Position numbers and translations under genes: made by a program. 64,000 nucleotides of DNA from Sulfuricella sp. (GTDB lineage: Bacteria > Pseudomonadota > Gammaproteobacteria > Burkholderiales > Sulfuricellaceae), in NCBI GenBank assembly GCA_018336195.1, contig JAGXQV010000145.1, positions 45,995 to 109,994 of the forward strand, read 5' to 3'. Of the stretch, positions 18,801 through 26,204 are shown in pieces. Every line of letters starts with the position of its first letter. Within the stretch, counting starts at the first letter, position 1. The notes below the pieces were generated by a model. The model was not told the DNA's origin and searched no databases. It worked only from the letters and a program-made list of their open reading frames with translations.

Positions 18801-19918
18801 CTATAGGGAATGTTTTTCTTGAATTGGTCGAACTTGCCGCTGATGAAAAAGCCGCGCTGGCGGGCGATCGGCCAATACACCTCGCGTACCAGGCAACTCT
18901 TGCCCACCCCGGAATAGCCCCCTACCAGCAGCAAGGCCCGCCCGCCGCCCGCGGCACGCAGGAACGCATCCATCAGAACCTTGATTTCATTGTCCCGCCC
19001 GTAAAGTTTATCGGGAATGATGAAGCGCTCCGCCACATCTTCGCGCCCCAACGGGAACTCGGAAATATTTTCGCCTTCGCGCAACTGGCGCAGGCACTCC
19101 TCCAGGTCGGCACGAATGCCGCGGGTACTTTGGTAGCGGTCCTCGGCGTTCTTGGCGAGCAGCTTGCCGATGATCGCCGAAAGCTGGGCGGGAATCCCCC
19201 GCTTGGCTTCATGGAGCGGCGTCGGACGCAATGCCAGATGAGCATGCACGGTTTCCATGGAATCGCCCGACGCAAAAGGCAGGATGCCGGCGAACAATTC
19301 ATAGAGGGTGACGCCCAGCGAGTAGTAATCGCTGCGGTAATCCACCGCCCGGTTGGTGCGTCCGGTCTGTTCGGGAGAAATGTAGGCAAGCGTTCCTTCC
19401 AGCCCGCTCGGCCCGCCCATTACCGGGTTTTCCACGGAAAGCAAGGTGGAAATCCCGTAATCGATCAACTCGATGGCGTCGCTTTCCGGGTTGAAAATAA
19501 TATTGGAAGGATTGACGTCCCGATGAATGACGCCCGCGGAATGCACGGCACCAAGAATTTCGGTAATCCGCACGGCAATCCGCAGTTGTTCGAACAATGG
19601 CAGGGAACGCTTGCGCAGGATTTGGTAAAGCGAGTCGCCACCGCCGTCGCCCAACACGATCAGCAGGGAATTGCGGTTGTGTTGCAACGCCCTGGCCCGC
19701 GGCACCCCCTCGACCTCGTGCAAATGGCGCAAAATCTCGTATTCGCGCCGATAGCGCGCCTCTTCGGCAAAGGTATACGCCTCGGGCCGAAGCTCCTTGA
19801 CGATCACCTTCGCGCCATCCTCTTCCGCCTCGCCCCGGTAAATCCGCGAATGCGAACTTTCGTGGATCAGCGCCAGATTGCCAAATCCCGCGATGGCATT
19901 CATGGTCGGGAACGCCAT
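12806..19918 (-). CDS. giant hybrid: Ser/Thr kinase - AAA ATPase - GAF - PAS - histidine kinase - REC - REC - HPt
   Basis: A 2370-residue signalling protein. It begins with a eukaryotic-like kinase domain (1-~275; HRDVNPSN catalytic loop ~131, DYG for DFG, SPEQTGR). Next comes an AAA/MalT-like ATPase (P-loop GYSGVGKS ~336, LFLDDLQWAD), then a long helical TPR-like region (~600-1300). A GAF domain (~1340-1480) and a PAS domain (~1490-1620) precede HisKA (SMSHEIRTPMNAI ~1636) and HATPase (N box NLSNNAVKFTD ~1753). Two receivers (Asp in LMDWKMPG ~1926 and LMDIQMPV ~2071) and an HPt domain (AHTLKGT, His ~2223) end it. No transmembrane segment is obvious, so it is probably cytosolic. This architecture is a known rare bacterial class. 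The degenerate glycine loop leaves Ser/Thr kinase activity uncertain. Confidence 0.92.
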   Translation of the reverse strand: MAFPTMNAIAGFGNLALIHESSHSRIYRGEAEEDGAKVIVKELRPEAYTFAEEARYRREYEILRHLHEVEGVPRARALQHNRNSLLIVLGDGGGDSLYQILRKRSLPLFEQLRIAVRITEILGAVHSAGVIHRDVNPSNIIFNPESDAIELIDYGISTLLSVENPVMGGPSGLEGTLAYISPEQTGRTNRAVDYRSDYYSLGVTLYELFAGILPFASGDSMETVHAHLALRPTPLHEAKRGIPAQLSAIIGKLLAKNAEDRYQSTRGIRADLEECLRQLREGENISEFPLGREDVAERFIIPDKLYGRDNEIKVLMDAFLRAAGGGRALLLVGGYSGVGKSCLVREVYWPIARQRGFFISGKFDQFKKNIPYSAVVNAFQGLIRQLLTGTEKQLGEWRDKLRSALGANGRIITEVIPEVELIVGPQAEPLPLAAVESENRFRRTLLAFIQLFLAPEHPLVLFLDDLQWADSASLRLIELLMGDEDIHHLFIIGAYRDNETGPDHPLSLTIEKLEKTSEDIERIALFPLGRRHVRMLLADTLHRTENAVRPLSDLVVGKTGGNPFFVNQFLMTLNQERLISFSSGDDENGEKRVCWHWDLKAIEHLDFTDNVVDLMIGKLQRLPEQTQQALRLAACVGNSFDLHTLAIIHEKADVATYEDLLPAVRLGFILTDAELAFSSGDGTDQRPVSRRCRFLHDRVQQAAYALIDDGLKQAVHLRIGRLLAAQLSEEESLEHVFELADHFNKGAPLLDGDEERIKVGMLNLAAVRKAKASTAYDSALRFLREAETVLCGPTEGISLPEGLLLRLYRERAELEYLNGNYQESERYFGLALGNAATDIEIAEVFDLQIVQYTMLGRHDEAIATGRLALERLGITMPFANLKQAIVDELASVHEALGGRRIDTLIDAPTMSDPRMAAAMRLLNDLTPGAYFDQPELYSWILAKMTNLSLRHGHVPESGKGYTSFGNVLAYETEAFREGYEFGMLGLHLSQRDGHKTYVCRCCFVLTSFLVHWVKPIEEGRVLGEQGYQAGLDSGELLYAGYILAFNNVLNAFFSGHNLLDLLGEIKRRLPFVEKTNNRLALDIMGAVGPAANVLVGGGREDGLDENAPGSLTVNGVRHVLSAYLHFLFDRPREALVAARAAAAQSSFLNGTIAQSNQCFYLALILAACDREFSPSEREEGRKELVVCRERLKHWAVSAPHNFAHQHLLVCAEQARLEGRRDSALALYDEAIEAARNSAFIHDEALANELAGRFLLIEGKHSFARLYLREALDAYQMWGAQHKVESLKARYPALLLGTPRRYETLRRTTNLSRRTTAHDELDLNAVLKASQAISGEIVLERLLNKLMEIVMESAGAEKGSLILKKGDRLEVEVDAAAGCEMTYPSTPLEEADNIAGAIVNYVAHTREDQVLDDASREALFAQDEYVRRKALKSVLCIPILHHRQLIGLLYLENNQSTAAFTAGRVALLKTIASQAAISLENARFYTTLEESEHKFRSLYENAVEGIFRTSVAGRLLTANPAMARILGYDSPADLLATVTDIATQIYADPERRGEIIRLMQEKDSVSDFETRFKRKGGSETWVSISARVVHDETGGIRYIDGSLLDINERKEKERAERERKEADIANQAKSAFLSSMSHEIRTPMNAILGLTELTLATDLTPKQRDYLRKVKTASHTLLGIINDILDVSKIEAGKMDLEVIDFDLEEVLSGVSDMIGMSATRKGIELLFDIAPQTPTRLLGDPLRLGQILLNLSNNAVKFTDAGEILVTVGCREPSEGRVKLNFCVRDTGIGMSEEQMGRIFQSFSQADSSTTRKYGGTGLGLTISKKLVEMMGGEIAVQSETGKGSMFSFTAVFGVGAPAANLAELVPQNRQHGVLRVLVVDDSDTARLILEHTLRSFGFDVTSVDSGIAALRELAAAPLRRAYDLVLMDWKMPGMDGIEATRRIRENDHLAVMPAILMISAYSREEVMRQAWEAGVDEFLAKPFYPTLLLDSIRNIFERGGIRDERLAPVNGNADEIRLDGAVILLVDDQELNLLVAKSFLEKTGATVVTAGNGRQAVERIKAPGAHYDAVLMDIQMPVMDGYEACQTVRRDERFAGLPIIAMTAHATAEERKRCLDNGMNDHLSKPVDPVKLFAVLREWIAPKSSGASESRQESRHGIQLDAAIADLPGLRLDDILTHLGYDEQLLYQMAEMFLRSHTDAAVRLRAFVAAGNLDEARRIAHTLKGTCGQMGALPLSGAAQRLEDAIMKNAGLDLLPLMNDFEVCLTELVGSLRKLEAHLAINNADLAAIEAGKTLEPAQLAERCRELAILIEDDVASAIDLIATIGNASDDATVSSLLLRIRDALQDFDAEVAQEHLRGLMRRLEYLTQ

Positions 19919-20014
19919 GCGGCATTCCGCGCGACGGGCGAAACGCCGCGCCGGCGCGCATCAAGGCGAGAGGGAAAGGAAGAACGGATAGTCACGGCGC
20001 TCCAGGCGGGCATG

Positions 20015-21523
20015 CTACATCTTGATGCAGACAGACTTCACCTCGGTGTAGTGCTCAATCGCGCCTTTGCCCCACTCGCGGCCCCAGCCCGATTGCTTGT
20101 AGCCGCCGAACGGCTGGGTCACGTCGAAGATGTGGAAGCAGTTGATCCACACCGTGCCGGCCTGGAGACGCGCCGCGATCTGGTGGGCCTTGCTCACGTC
20201 GCGGGTCCAGATGCCGGCGGAGAGACCGTATTCGGTATCGTTGGCATCCTTGATGACCTCTTCCAGATCGTCGTAGGGCATTGCCGACAGCACCGGGCCA
20301 AAAATTTCCTCCTGCACCACTTTCATGGTCTTGTGGGTATTGGCGAGCACGGTGGGGGCGTAGAAATAGCCCTTGTCGCCAAGGCGGCTACCGCCGATCA
20401 GCACTTCCGCCCCTTCCTTGCGTCCGTGATCGACGTAACGGCACACCCGGTCGAGTTGCGCCTGATTGATGAGCGGCCCCATCTGCGCATCGGGATTGAG
20501 GCCGGGACCGACCTTGGTGTTGCGGGCGCGTTCCACCACGCCTTCGATGACCTTGTCGTAAATGCTCTTGTGCACGTAAAGGCGCGAACCGGCGCAGCAG
20601 ATCTCGCCCTGGTTGACGTAGATGGCAGTCGCCGCCCCTTCGATGGCCGCCTCGATGTCGGCATCGGGCAGGACGATGTTGGGCGCCTTGCCGCCCAACT
20701 CCAGGGAAAGGCGCTTCAAGTTGCCACTGGCGGCGTTGACGATGGACTTGCCGACCTCGGTGGAGCCGGTAAAGGCGCACTTGTCCACGCCGGGATGGGC
20801 GGCCAGCGCGGCGCCGGCGGTTGGGCCATAACCGGGCACGACGTTGATGACGCCGTCGGGAATCCCGGCTTCCTGGGCCAGTTCGGCCAAGCGCAAGGTG
20901 GTGAGCGGCGTATCCTCGGCAGGCTTGATGACGCAGGTGCACCCCACCGCCAAGGCCGGACCGAGCTTCATGGAAAGCAGCAGCAAGGGGAAATTCCACG
21001 GCACGATCATGCCCACCACGCCGACCGGTTCGCGCAGGGTATAGGCAAAGTAACGGTCGTTGGGGGTATAGGAACAGCCATGGGAGAGCACGTCGCCTTC
21101 CAGCTTGGTGGAAAAACCGGCGTAGTAGTACATGGTGTCGATGGTGAGCGGCAGATCGACATAGCGCGAAGCGCCGATCGGCTTGCCGCAATCGAGGGTT
21201 TCCAGTTCCGCCAGTTCGTCGATGTTGGCTTCCAGCAGGTCGATGAATTTGCGTACCATTCTCTCCCGGTCGGTGGGCATCATGCGCCGCCACTCGGGGT
21301 TCTCGAACGCCTTGCGCGCCGCCGCCACCGCCCGGTCGACATCTTCCTTGTCGCCCTCGGCCACCTCGGCGAGCAATTCGCCGGTCGCCGGGTTGATGGT
21401 CTTGAAACGCTTGCCCGAAGCCGCCTCGACCCATTGTCCGCCGATCAGCATCTTGCCCGCCCGACTCAGGAATGCGCCGGTACCGGGATGACGTTGGGAA
21501 GGTTCGATTTCGTGGTTGTTCAT
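20015..21523 (-). CDS. NAD(P)+-dependent aldehyde dehydrogenase
   Basis: A 502-residue ALDH-superfamily enzyme of usual length that oxidises an aldehyde to the acid with NAD(P)+. Visible: cofactor-binding FTGSTEVGKSIV, general-base glutamate in LELGGKAPN, catalytic cysteine in NQGEICCAG, and the C-terminal GWGREWG and HYTEVKSVC end. The style is class 1/2 (betaine/phenylacetaldehyde-like). The substrate cannot be read from the sequence. It lies just downstream of a secreted Cys-rich protein on the same strand and near a divergent GMC dehydrogenase pair, which suggests that it finishes an alcohol-to-acid oxidation. Confidence 0.93.
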   Translation of the reverse strand: MNNHEIEPSQRHPGTGAFLSRAGKMLIGGQWVEAASGKRFKTINPATGELLAEVAEGDKEDVDRAVAAARKAFENPEWRRMMPTDRERMVRKFIDLLEANIDELAELETLDCGKPIGASRYVDLPLTIDTMYYYAGFSTKLEGDVLSHGCSYTPNDRYFAYTLREPVGVVGMIVPWNFPLLLLSMKLGPALAVGCTCVIKPAEDTPLTTLRLAELAQEAGIPDGVINVVPGYGPTAGAALAAHPGVDKCAFTGSTEVGKSIVNAASGNLKRLSLELGGKAPNIVLPDADIEAAIEGAATAIYVNQGEICCAGSRLYVHKSIYDKVIEGVVERARNTKVGPGLNPDAQMGPLINQAQLDRVCRYVDHGRKEGAEVLIGGSRLGDKGYFYAPTVLANTHKTMKVVQEEIFGPVLSAMPYDDLEEVIKDANDTEYGLSAGIWTRDVSKAHQIAARLQAGTVWINCFHIFDVTQPFGGYKQSGWGREWGKGAIEHYTEVKSVCIKM

Positions 21524-21567
21524 GGTTTTACCTCGTTGTTATCGGAGTTTCGTAAAAATCGCGCCGC

Positions 21568-22917
21568 TTAGTTGGCGCAGCCGGGATATTGGTACTGGGG
21601 AGGCGTTCTCGCCGGGGTAGTGCCGTCGCAAAGGCTATCGTACGAAGAACAGCTTAGCGGCACGCCACTCGAACCGGTGGCGCAGGCGTTGTCGGCATTG
21701 GCACCGCAGAACTGATCGGCGGCATACTGGCATTTGCAGGGCATGCCCTTGGACATGAAATCGTAATCGAGGCGCGCCTGGATGCACACGTTGTGCTGTT
21801 GCGCCGCGCTGTTCCACAGGCTGGAACAAGTGGCTTGAGCGACTCCCGGATCGGCAGCGGGGTTTTCCGCCAGGGCTTTGATGGTACAGGCCACGCCGAG
21901 GTCGATGATCTCATCCTGAACCAGGCTGTAGGAACCTTTGCAGGAACTGGTGGGGTCGCCTGGACAGCACTGGTAAGTGGTAACGTCCGGGTGATTGCCG
22001 GCAATCCATTTGGTCGGTTTGCTCTGTCCCGGCAACGTCGCCGTACCGGCGCCGCTCACCGGTACCGGCTGCCCGATCAACTGGCTCCACGAAGTGCGCG
22101 CCGGAGTGCCGAGCACCAGCACCGGCAGCGTGCTTTTCGACGCGGCATTACCCGGCGGATTGACCAGCACCCCGAGCATGGTGTTGTCGTACCCCTGGTT
22201 GCCGGCAAAATAAGGCGAGGTGGCATCGACGTAAGTCCCCTGCCCGGAACCCGGCGCGGCAATCGGATGGGCATCGACGATGGCCTCGTATAACACCGGA
22301 TTGGTCACGCCGGCCATCTGCATCACGGCGTTCCAGCGCGCGGTGGTGAAATTGGACAAATAGTTGGAGGTGCACAACGAAGCATTAGGCGGGTAGTCGA
22401 GGAACGTCACCGCCACCTGGTTCACCGTCGGCAACCCGAGCGGCAGGAAGAAGGCCCACGGCTGGCCGCCCTTGATCGGATTGCCCCAGCACGCGGGCGA
22501 CGCCTGACTCTGCTGGCATTGCAGCGCGCCGCTCCAGCCTATGGCCCCGCCACTCACGAACCCCGCCATCATCGCGCCATACGACGCGGCTTTGGGATCG
22601 GCGCTGGTAATGGTCACCGTGGCCGCGCTCCCATTGACCGTCACGGCGACATTGCCTTGGATGCCGTCGTTGACCAGGGATTGCTGGGTGTAAAGCTGGA
22701 TCGACTGGGCTAGCGTCTGAGGAAAACTTTTCTGGTTGGCATAGAACGACGGCATCGTGGTATCCGCCGCATTGGGATAAAGGTGCTGCAATTGCGGGTT
22801 ACTCAACGTATAGCTGTACGCCGAACCCGCCGCGAAAACGCTTCCCTGCAACAACAGAACGCCACAGCAAGCTGCTGCCGTTTTCAGAAAATTGCCTAAC
22901 CTCCGATTCATTGCCAT
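21568..22917 (-). CDS. secreted Cys-rich protein of unknown function
   Basis: A 449-residue protein. ATG 22917 is chosen because GGGAGG stands 6 bp upstream; the longer frame from 22956 is less likely. The N-terminus is a signal peptide (MAMNRRLGNFL, a hydrophobic CCGVLLLQG core, then SVFAAG). The mature part is rich in Ser, Ala, Pro and aromatic residues. The last ~120 residues hold about 17 cysteines (including YQCCPG, MPCKCQY and FCGANADNAC) without CxxCH, so it is not a c-type cytochrome. Probably a disulfide-bonded periplasmic or outer protein. No family recognised. It is cotranscribable with the ALDH (44-bp gap) and divergent from the Tat/GMC pair. Confidence 0.7.
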   Translation of the reverse strand: MAMNRRLGNFLKTAAACCGVLLLQGSVFAAGSAYSYTLSNPQLQHLYPNAADTTMPSFYANQKSFPQTLAQSIQLYTQQSLVNDGIQGNVAVTVNGSAATVTITSADPKAASYGAMMAGFVSGGAIGWSGALQCQQSQASPACWGNPIKGGQPWAFFLPLGLPTVNQVAVTFLDYPPNASLCTSNYLSNFTTARWNAVMQMAGVTNPVLYEAIVDAHPIAAPGSGQGTYVDATSPYFAGNQGYDNTMLGVLVNPPGNAASKSTLPVLVLGTPARTSWSQLIGQPVPVSGAGTATLPGQSKPTKWIAGNHPDVTTYQCCPGDPTSSCKGSYSLVQDEIIDLGVACTIKALAENPAADPGVAQATCSSLWNSAAQQHNVCIQARLDYDFMSKGMPCKCQYAADQFCGANADNACATGSSGVPLSCSSYDSLCDGTTPARTPPQYQYPGCAN

Positions 22918-23275
22918 GCTTGCCTCCCAAATAATTCGAGTTATCTTTCGCCTCATCCGCTCAGTTCAACGCAAGTAGAATCGACCGTCTCGGCGCCCAC
23001 CACGGTTTTTTCGAGCGGGCCGGAAATTGTAACCTCTAATTCGATTTTCAGGATAGCTGCCAAAAAACATCAGAAACCTCTAATATTCAACAATAACCAT
23101 ATAAATAACAACAACGTATAGATAATCATGGAACATTGCAGCAAACAACCGTGAGAATTTGTGAGAGTCCTCACCACAGCGACCTCCGCCCGGCAAGCCA
23201 CCCGAATTGTCATGTAATCACATAATTAATAAACACAATACATCGACAAACCCCAACCTCCACAAGCAGGTCTGG
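22918..23275. other. AT-rich divergent intergenic region
   Basis: About 360 bp between the secreted-protein gene and the Tat/GMC pair, markedly AT-rich between about 23030 and 23300. It contains a small hairpin (GTGAG-N4-CTCAC near 23160-23175) but no gene. It likely holds both divergent promoters and possible regulator sites. Confidence 0.5.
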
Positions 23276-23304
23276 TTGTATTGAAAAATCCCTTTCGCTA
23301 TTAT
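23276..23304 (+). promoter_or_regulatory. sigma-70-type promoter for the Tat/GMC operon
   Basis: TTGTAT (23276-23281), a 17-bp spacer and TATTAT (23299-23304) stand about 90 bp upstream of the first gene of the pair. Confidence 0.45.
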
Positions 23305-23392
23305 TGACCTTTTGATATTTTCCCGCCGAGTCCGTCACGGACGCCTGTGCAAACAAAAAAGGCCCCAAAGCCAAACCATCTTGGAGGTAAAC

Positions 23393-23986
23393 ATGTCATC
23401 ACTCAATCCATCGGAGCAAATCGAACTGGCCGTCGACGCCGTCCAGCGATTCAGCCGGCGCGATTTTCTCAAGCTGGCGGTTGGCAGCGCCGGCTTGGCG
23501 GCAACCGGTTTTCTTCCGGCCAGCGCCGCAGCAGGCATACCGAAAGACATCCGTTTCATGGGGGATGCCGAATTCAAGGTATTCCAACGCCTGGCTCAGG
23601 TAACGCTGCCCGTCAACGGCACCAAATTCGCGCCCCTCAGCGCCATTCCGGTAATGCAAACCCTCGACGCGGCACTCCTCGGCGGCATGGCACCCCATGA
23701 ACTGCAAGGCCTCAAGGCCGGCGTCAAGCTTTTCGAGGACGCTCCCCTTAAAACCTACGGCAAGCCTTTCAGCAAACTCGGCGACAAGCAGGCCGCCGCT
23801 TTCTGCGATGCTTGGGGCAACTCCGCCGATGCCCTGGAACGTGGGCTGGTAACCGCGCTCAAGAAACTGGTCACGCTCTCCTACTGGGCGAATCCGCCGA
23901 CCTGGGCCGCTTTGGGATATGACGGCCCGGTCAGCAAGAAGTGGGGGCTGCCCCCTCTCGGCAATGCCCCGATGCCCAGCGAATAA
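23393..23986 (+). CDS. Tat-signal small subunit of a GMC dehydrogenase (gluconate-2-DH subunit-3-like)
   Basis: A 197-residue protein. ATG 23393 follows GGAGGT. A twin-arginine signal (SRRDFLKLAVGSAGLAATGF) lies at residues ~20-50, so the protein is exported folded. The rest is small and helical, with FKVFQRLAQVTLP, which resembles the gamma/small subunit of membrane-bound gluconate or fructose dehydrogenases. That comparison is based on size, signal and gene order. The flavoprotein that follows 23 bp later has no Tat signal of its own, as expected if it rides through Tat on this subunit. A cytochrome c partner is not visible nearby. Confidence 0.7.
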   Translation: MSSLNPSEQIELAVDAVQRFSRRDFLKLAVGSAGLAATGFLPASAAAGIPKDIRFMGDAEFKVFQRLAQVTLPVNGTKFAPLSAIPVMQTLDAALLGGMAPHELQGLKAGVKLFEDAPLKTYGKPFSKLGDKQAAAFCDAWGNSADALERGLVTALKKLVTLSYWANPPTWAALGYDGPVSKKWGLPPLGNAPMPSE

Positions 23987-24009
23987 CTAAAATCAGGAGA
24001 ACCGGAAAA

Positions 24010-25572
24010 ATGGAAAAAAACAATGCACATGGGTCAGTAACGCACGGCCTGAAAGTCACCCAGGCGGCGGACATCACGATGGAACACATCATATTGAAAG
24101 TCGACGCGGTGGTGGTCGGTTCCGGCGCCGGCGGCGCGGTAGCCGCCTACGAACTGGCGAAAACCGGCAAGAAGGTGATCGTCCTGGAAGCCGGGCGCTA
24201 CCTGCCCTCGGAAAAATTCCCCGAAATGATGGCGATGAGCATGGGGCTGCTCTACCAGGATCATGGGATGCAGGCCAACGCCGATGGCGACATCGCCATG
24301 CTGCAAGGCGCCTGCGTGGGCGGCTCGACGGTGGTCAACGCTTCGGTGTGCTTTCGCATTCCCGACCATTACCTGGAACAGTGGGGGCGCGATTTCGGCC
24401 TGACTAACCTCTCGCCGGCCGCCATGCTTCCCTATTTCGAACGGGTCGAGCGCAACCTCCACATCACCGCCTGCACCGCCCGGGAAACCAGTCCCGGCGC
24501 CGAACTCATCAAGAAGGGCTTCGCCAAGGAAGGCCTGCCGGAGGGCATCGCCAAGCGCAACATGCGCGATTGCGCCCTCACCGGCTTCTGTTTCGCCGGT
24601 TGCAAGACCGACCGCAAACAATCGATGCTGGTAACTTACCTCCCCTGGGCGGTGGAAAAGGGCGCGACGATTTACGCCGACACCCACGTCACCCAGGTAC
24701 TGGCGGAAAACGGCAAGGCCAAAGGCGTATTGGCCGAAGTCATCGACCCGGATACCGGCAAGAAGAAGGCGGATCTACGGGTCGAAGCGCCCATCGTGGT
24801 ACTCGCCGCCGGCGCCATGCAGACGCCGATCCTGCTGCAACGCAGCAAGCTCGCCAATTCCAGTGGTCAAGTCGGCAAGAATTTCGCCTGCCACCCGACC
24901 TTGTCGCTGGTCGCTGAATATCCCTTCAATGTCGACGACTTCCACGGCGCCACCCATTCGCTGTTCATGGATCGCGACATCCTGCCGCCCAAACCCGGCT
25001 ACCTGCTGCTCAACGCCATCCAGGATCCGGTGGAAGCCAGCATCCAGGTCGGTCCCGCCACCGGCAAACCGTTCCTCGATTACATGAGCAGCTATCGCAA
25101 TACCGTGCGCCTGATCTGCCTGGTGCACGACAAGAACAAGGGCGAGATACGCTGGGAAAACGGCACCAAGGTCATCGACTACGCGGTGGACGACGAAGAT
25201 TTCGAAATCATGAAGGTGGGTTTGAAAACCACCGCACGGGTGCTGTTCGGAGGCGGCGCGAAAAAAATCCGCATCCCCGCCACCAACGACTTGTCGATCG
25301 ATTCCCCGAACGACGTGGACAAGGTCGTCGATGCCTTGAAAAACCAGCGCAAACGCTACCGTTACGTGTCGTTCCACCCGCAAGGCACCTGCCGGATGGG
25401 CGCCGATCCCAAAAACTCCGTCGCCAACCCGCACGGCGAAACCCACGACGTGAAAAATCTGTACATCGCCGACGCCAGCCTGATGCCGACCTCGACCGGT
25501 TATAACACTCAGGAAAGCGTCTACGTACTGGCCAGCTACGTAGCCGACCAGATCAATAAGGCACACCGCTAA
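24010..25572 (+). CDS. GMC-family FAD oxidoreductase (alcohol/sugar dehydrogenase type)
   Basis: A 520-residue flavoprotein. ATG 24010 follows AGGAGA. FAD-binding VVVGSGAGGAVAAYEL is at ~32, followed by VIVLEAGRYLP. The GMC signature is around GACVGGSTVVNASVCFR, and the C-terminal active-site block is FHPQGTCRMG (His) with TGYNTQES (Asn). Such enzymes oxidise alcohols, sugars or polyols and pass electrons to quinone or cytochrome c. There is no signal peptide, so export is probably by hitchhiking on the upstream Tat subunit. The substrate is unknown; the nearby ALDH suggests a primary alcohol. Confidence 0.88.
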   Translation: MEKNNAHGSVTHGLKVTQAADITMEHIILKVDAVVVGSGAGGAVAAYELAKTGKKVIVLEAGRYLPSEKFPEMMAMSMGLLYQDHGMQANADGDIAMLQGACVGGSTVVNASVCFRIPDHYLEQWGRDFGLTNLSPAAMLPYFERVERNLHITACTARETSPGAELIKKGFAKEGLPEGIAKRNMRDCALTGFCFAGCKTDRKQSMLVTYLPWAVEKGATIYADTHVTQVLAENGKAKGVLAEVIDPDTGKKKADLRVEAPIVVLAAGAMQTPILLQRSKLANSSGQVGKNFACHPTLSLVAEYPFNVDDFHGATHSLFMDRDILPPKPGYLLLNAIQDPVEASIQVGPATGKPFLDYMSSYRNTVRLICLVHDKNKGEIRWENGTKVIDYAVDDEDFEIMKVGLKTTARVLFGGGAKKIRIPATNDLSIDSPNDVDKVVDALKNQRKRYRYVSFHPQGTCRMGADPKNSVANPHGETHDVKNLYIADASLMPTSTGYNTQESVYVLASYVADQINKAHR

Positions 25573-25772
25573 TGGGTGATGGGTGATGGGCGACGAAAGC
25601 CGCCCGCCCCATTATCCTCATCTCGAACGCCCCCAGCGACACGGGGAGAGAAATAGCCCACACGAACGATGCGCCGGTTGACGTCGGGGTTTTGAACTGA
25701 GGGAAGATTGCAGCGTTTGCGATGTCGTTCCGCGCTGTCTTTAAGAAAAGAGACAATCCTGCGCTTGATTTT

Positions 25773-25860
25773 TGGCGGAAGCGGTGAGATTCGAACTCAC
25801 GAAGGGTTGCCCCTTGCCGGTTTTCAAGACCGGTGCAATCGACCACTCTGCCACGCTTCC
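25773..25860 (-). tRNA. tRNA-Ser (anticodon UGA)
   Basis: 88 nt read on the minus strand: acceptor GGAAGCG pairs with CGCTTCC, discriminator G and encoded CCA. The anticodon stem-loop ACCGGT-CTTGAAA-ACCGGC has anticodon TGA (reads UCA). The long variable arm (about CAAGGGGCAACCCTTC) is typical of class II tRNA-Ser, and the T arm GTGAGTTCGAATCTCAC is intact. Confidence 0.95.
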
Positions 25861-25955
25861 CATACCTACCTACAACCGTTTGCGAGACCGCCGCATGACG
25901 GCGCTGTCCACGACTGCGGAAGGGGTGCCATCATACAGCCAGCCATTTGATTTGG

Positions 25956-26124
25956 CTAGGAGGCTGTCGGACTTGAAGAATCGAAGCGAAAATTCGGCTG
26001 GGCGAGGACAGATTTTGCCGGTTTTGCAGGTCAATAGTCATTCTATTGACCTGCAAAACCGGCAAAATATGGACCGCACAGACGGATTTGCAGCCGATTT
26101 CCTTTAAGTCCGACAGCCTCCTAG
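25956..26124. mobile_element. 169-bp MITE-like inverted-repeat element, copy A
   Basis: The ends CTAGGAGGCTGTCGGACTT and AAGTCCGACAGCCTCCTAG are perfect inverted repeats. Inside is a second perfect inverted repeat with 26-bp arms (26012-26037 and 26043-26068) around a 5-nt loop. There is no coding capacity. A related element with the same ends and shared internal blocks (GAATCGAAGCGAAAA, AATATGGACCG, GCAGCCGATTT) lies at 45658-45824. CTAG at both ends may be a target duplication, as made by some IS5-group elements (inference). It lies about 95 bp from the tRNA gene. Confidence 0.75.
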
Positions 26125-26204
26125 GGTTGCAACTTTGAAATGCGGCAGGTAGTCTTAGTGACGTTAGCTATTTGATAGATGAACACTAAATAAGGAGGAA
26201 ATCC

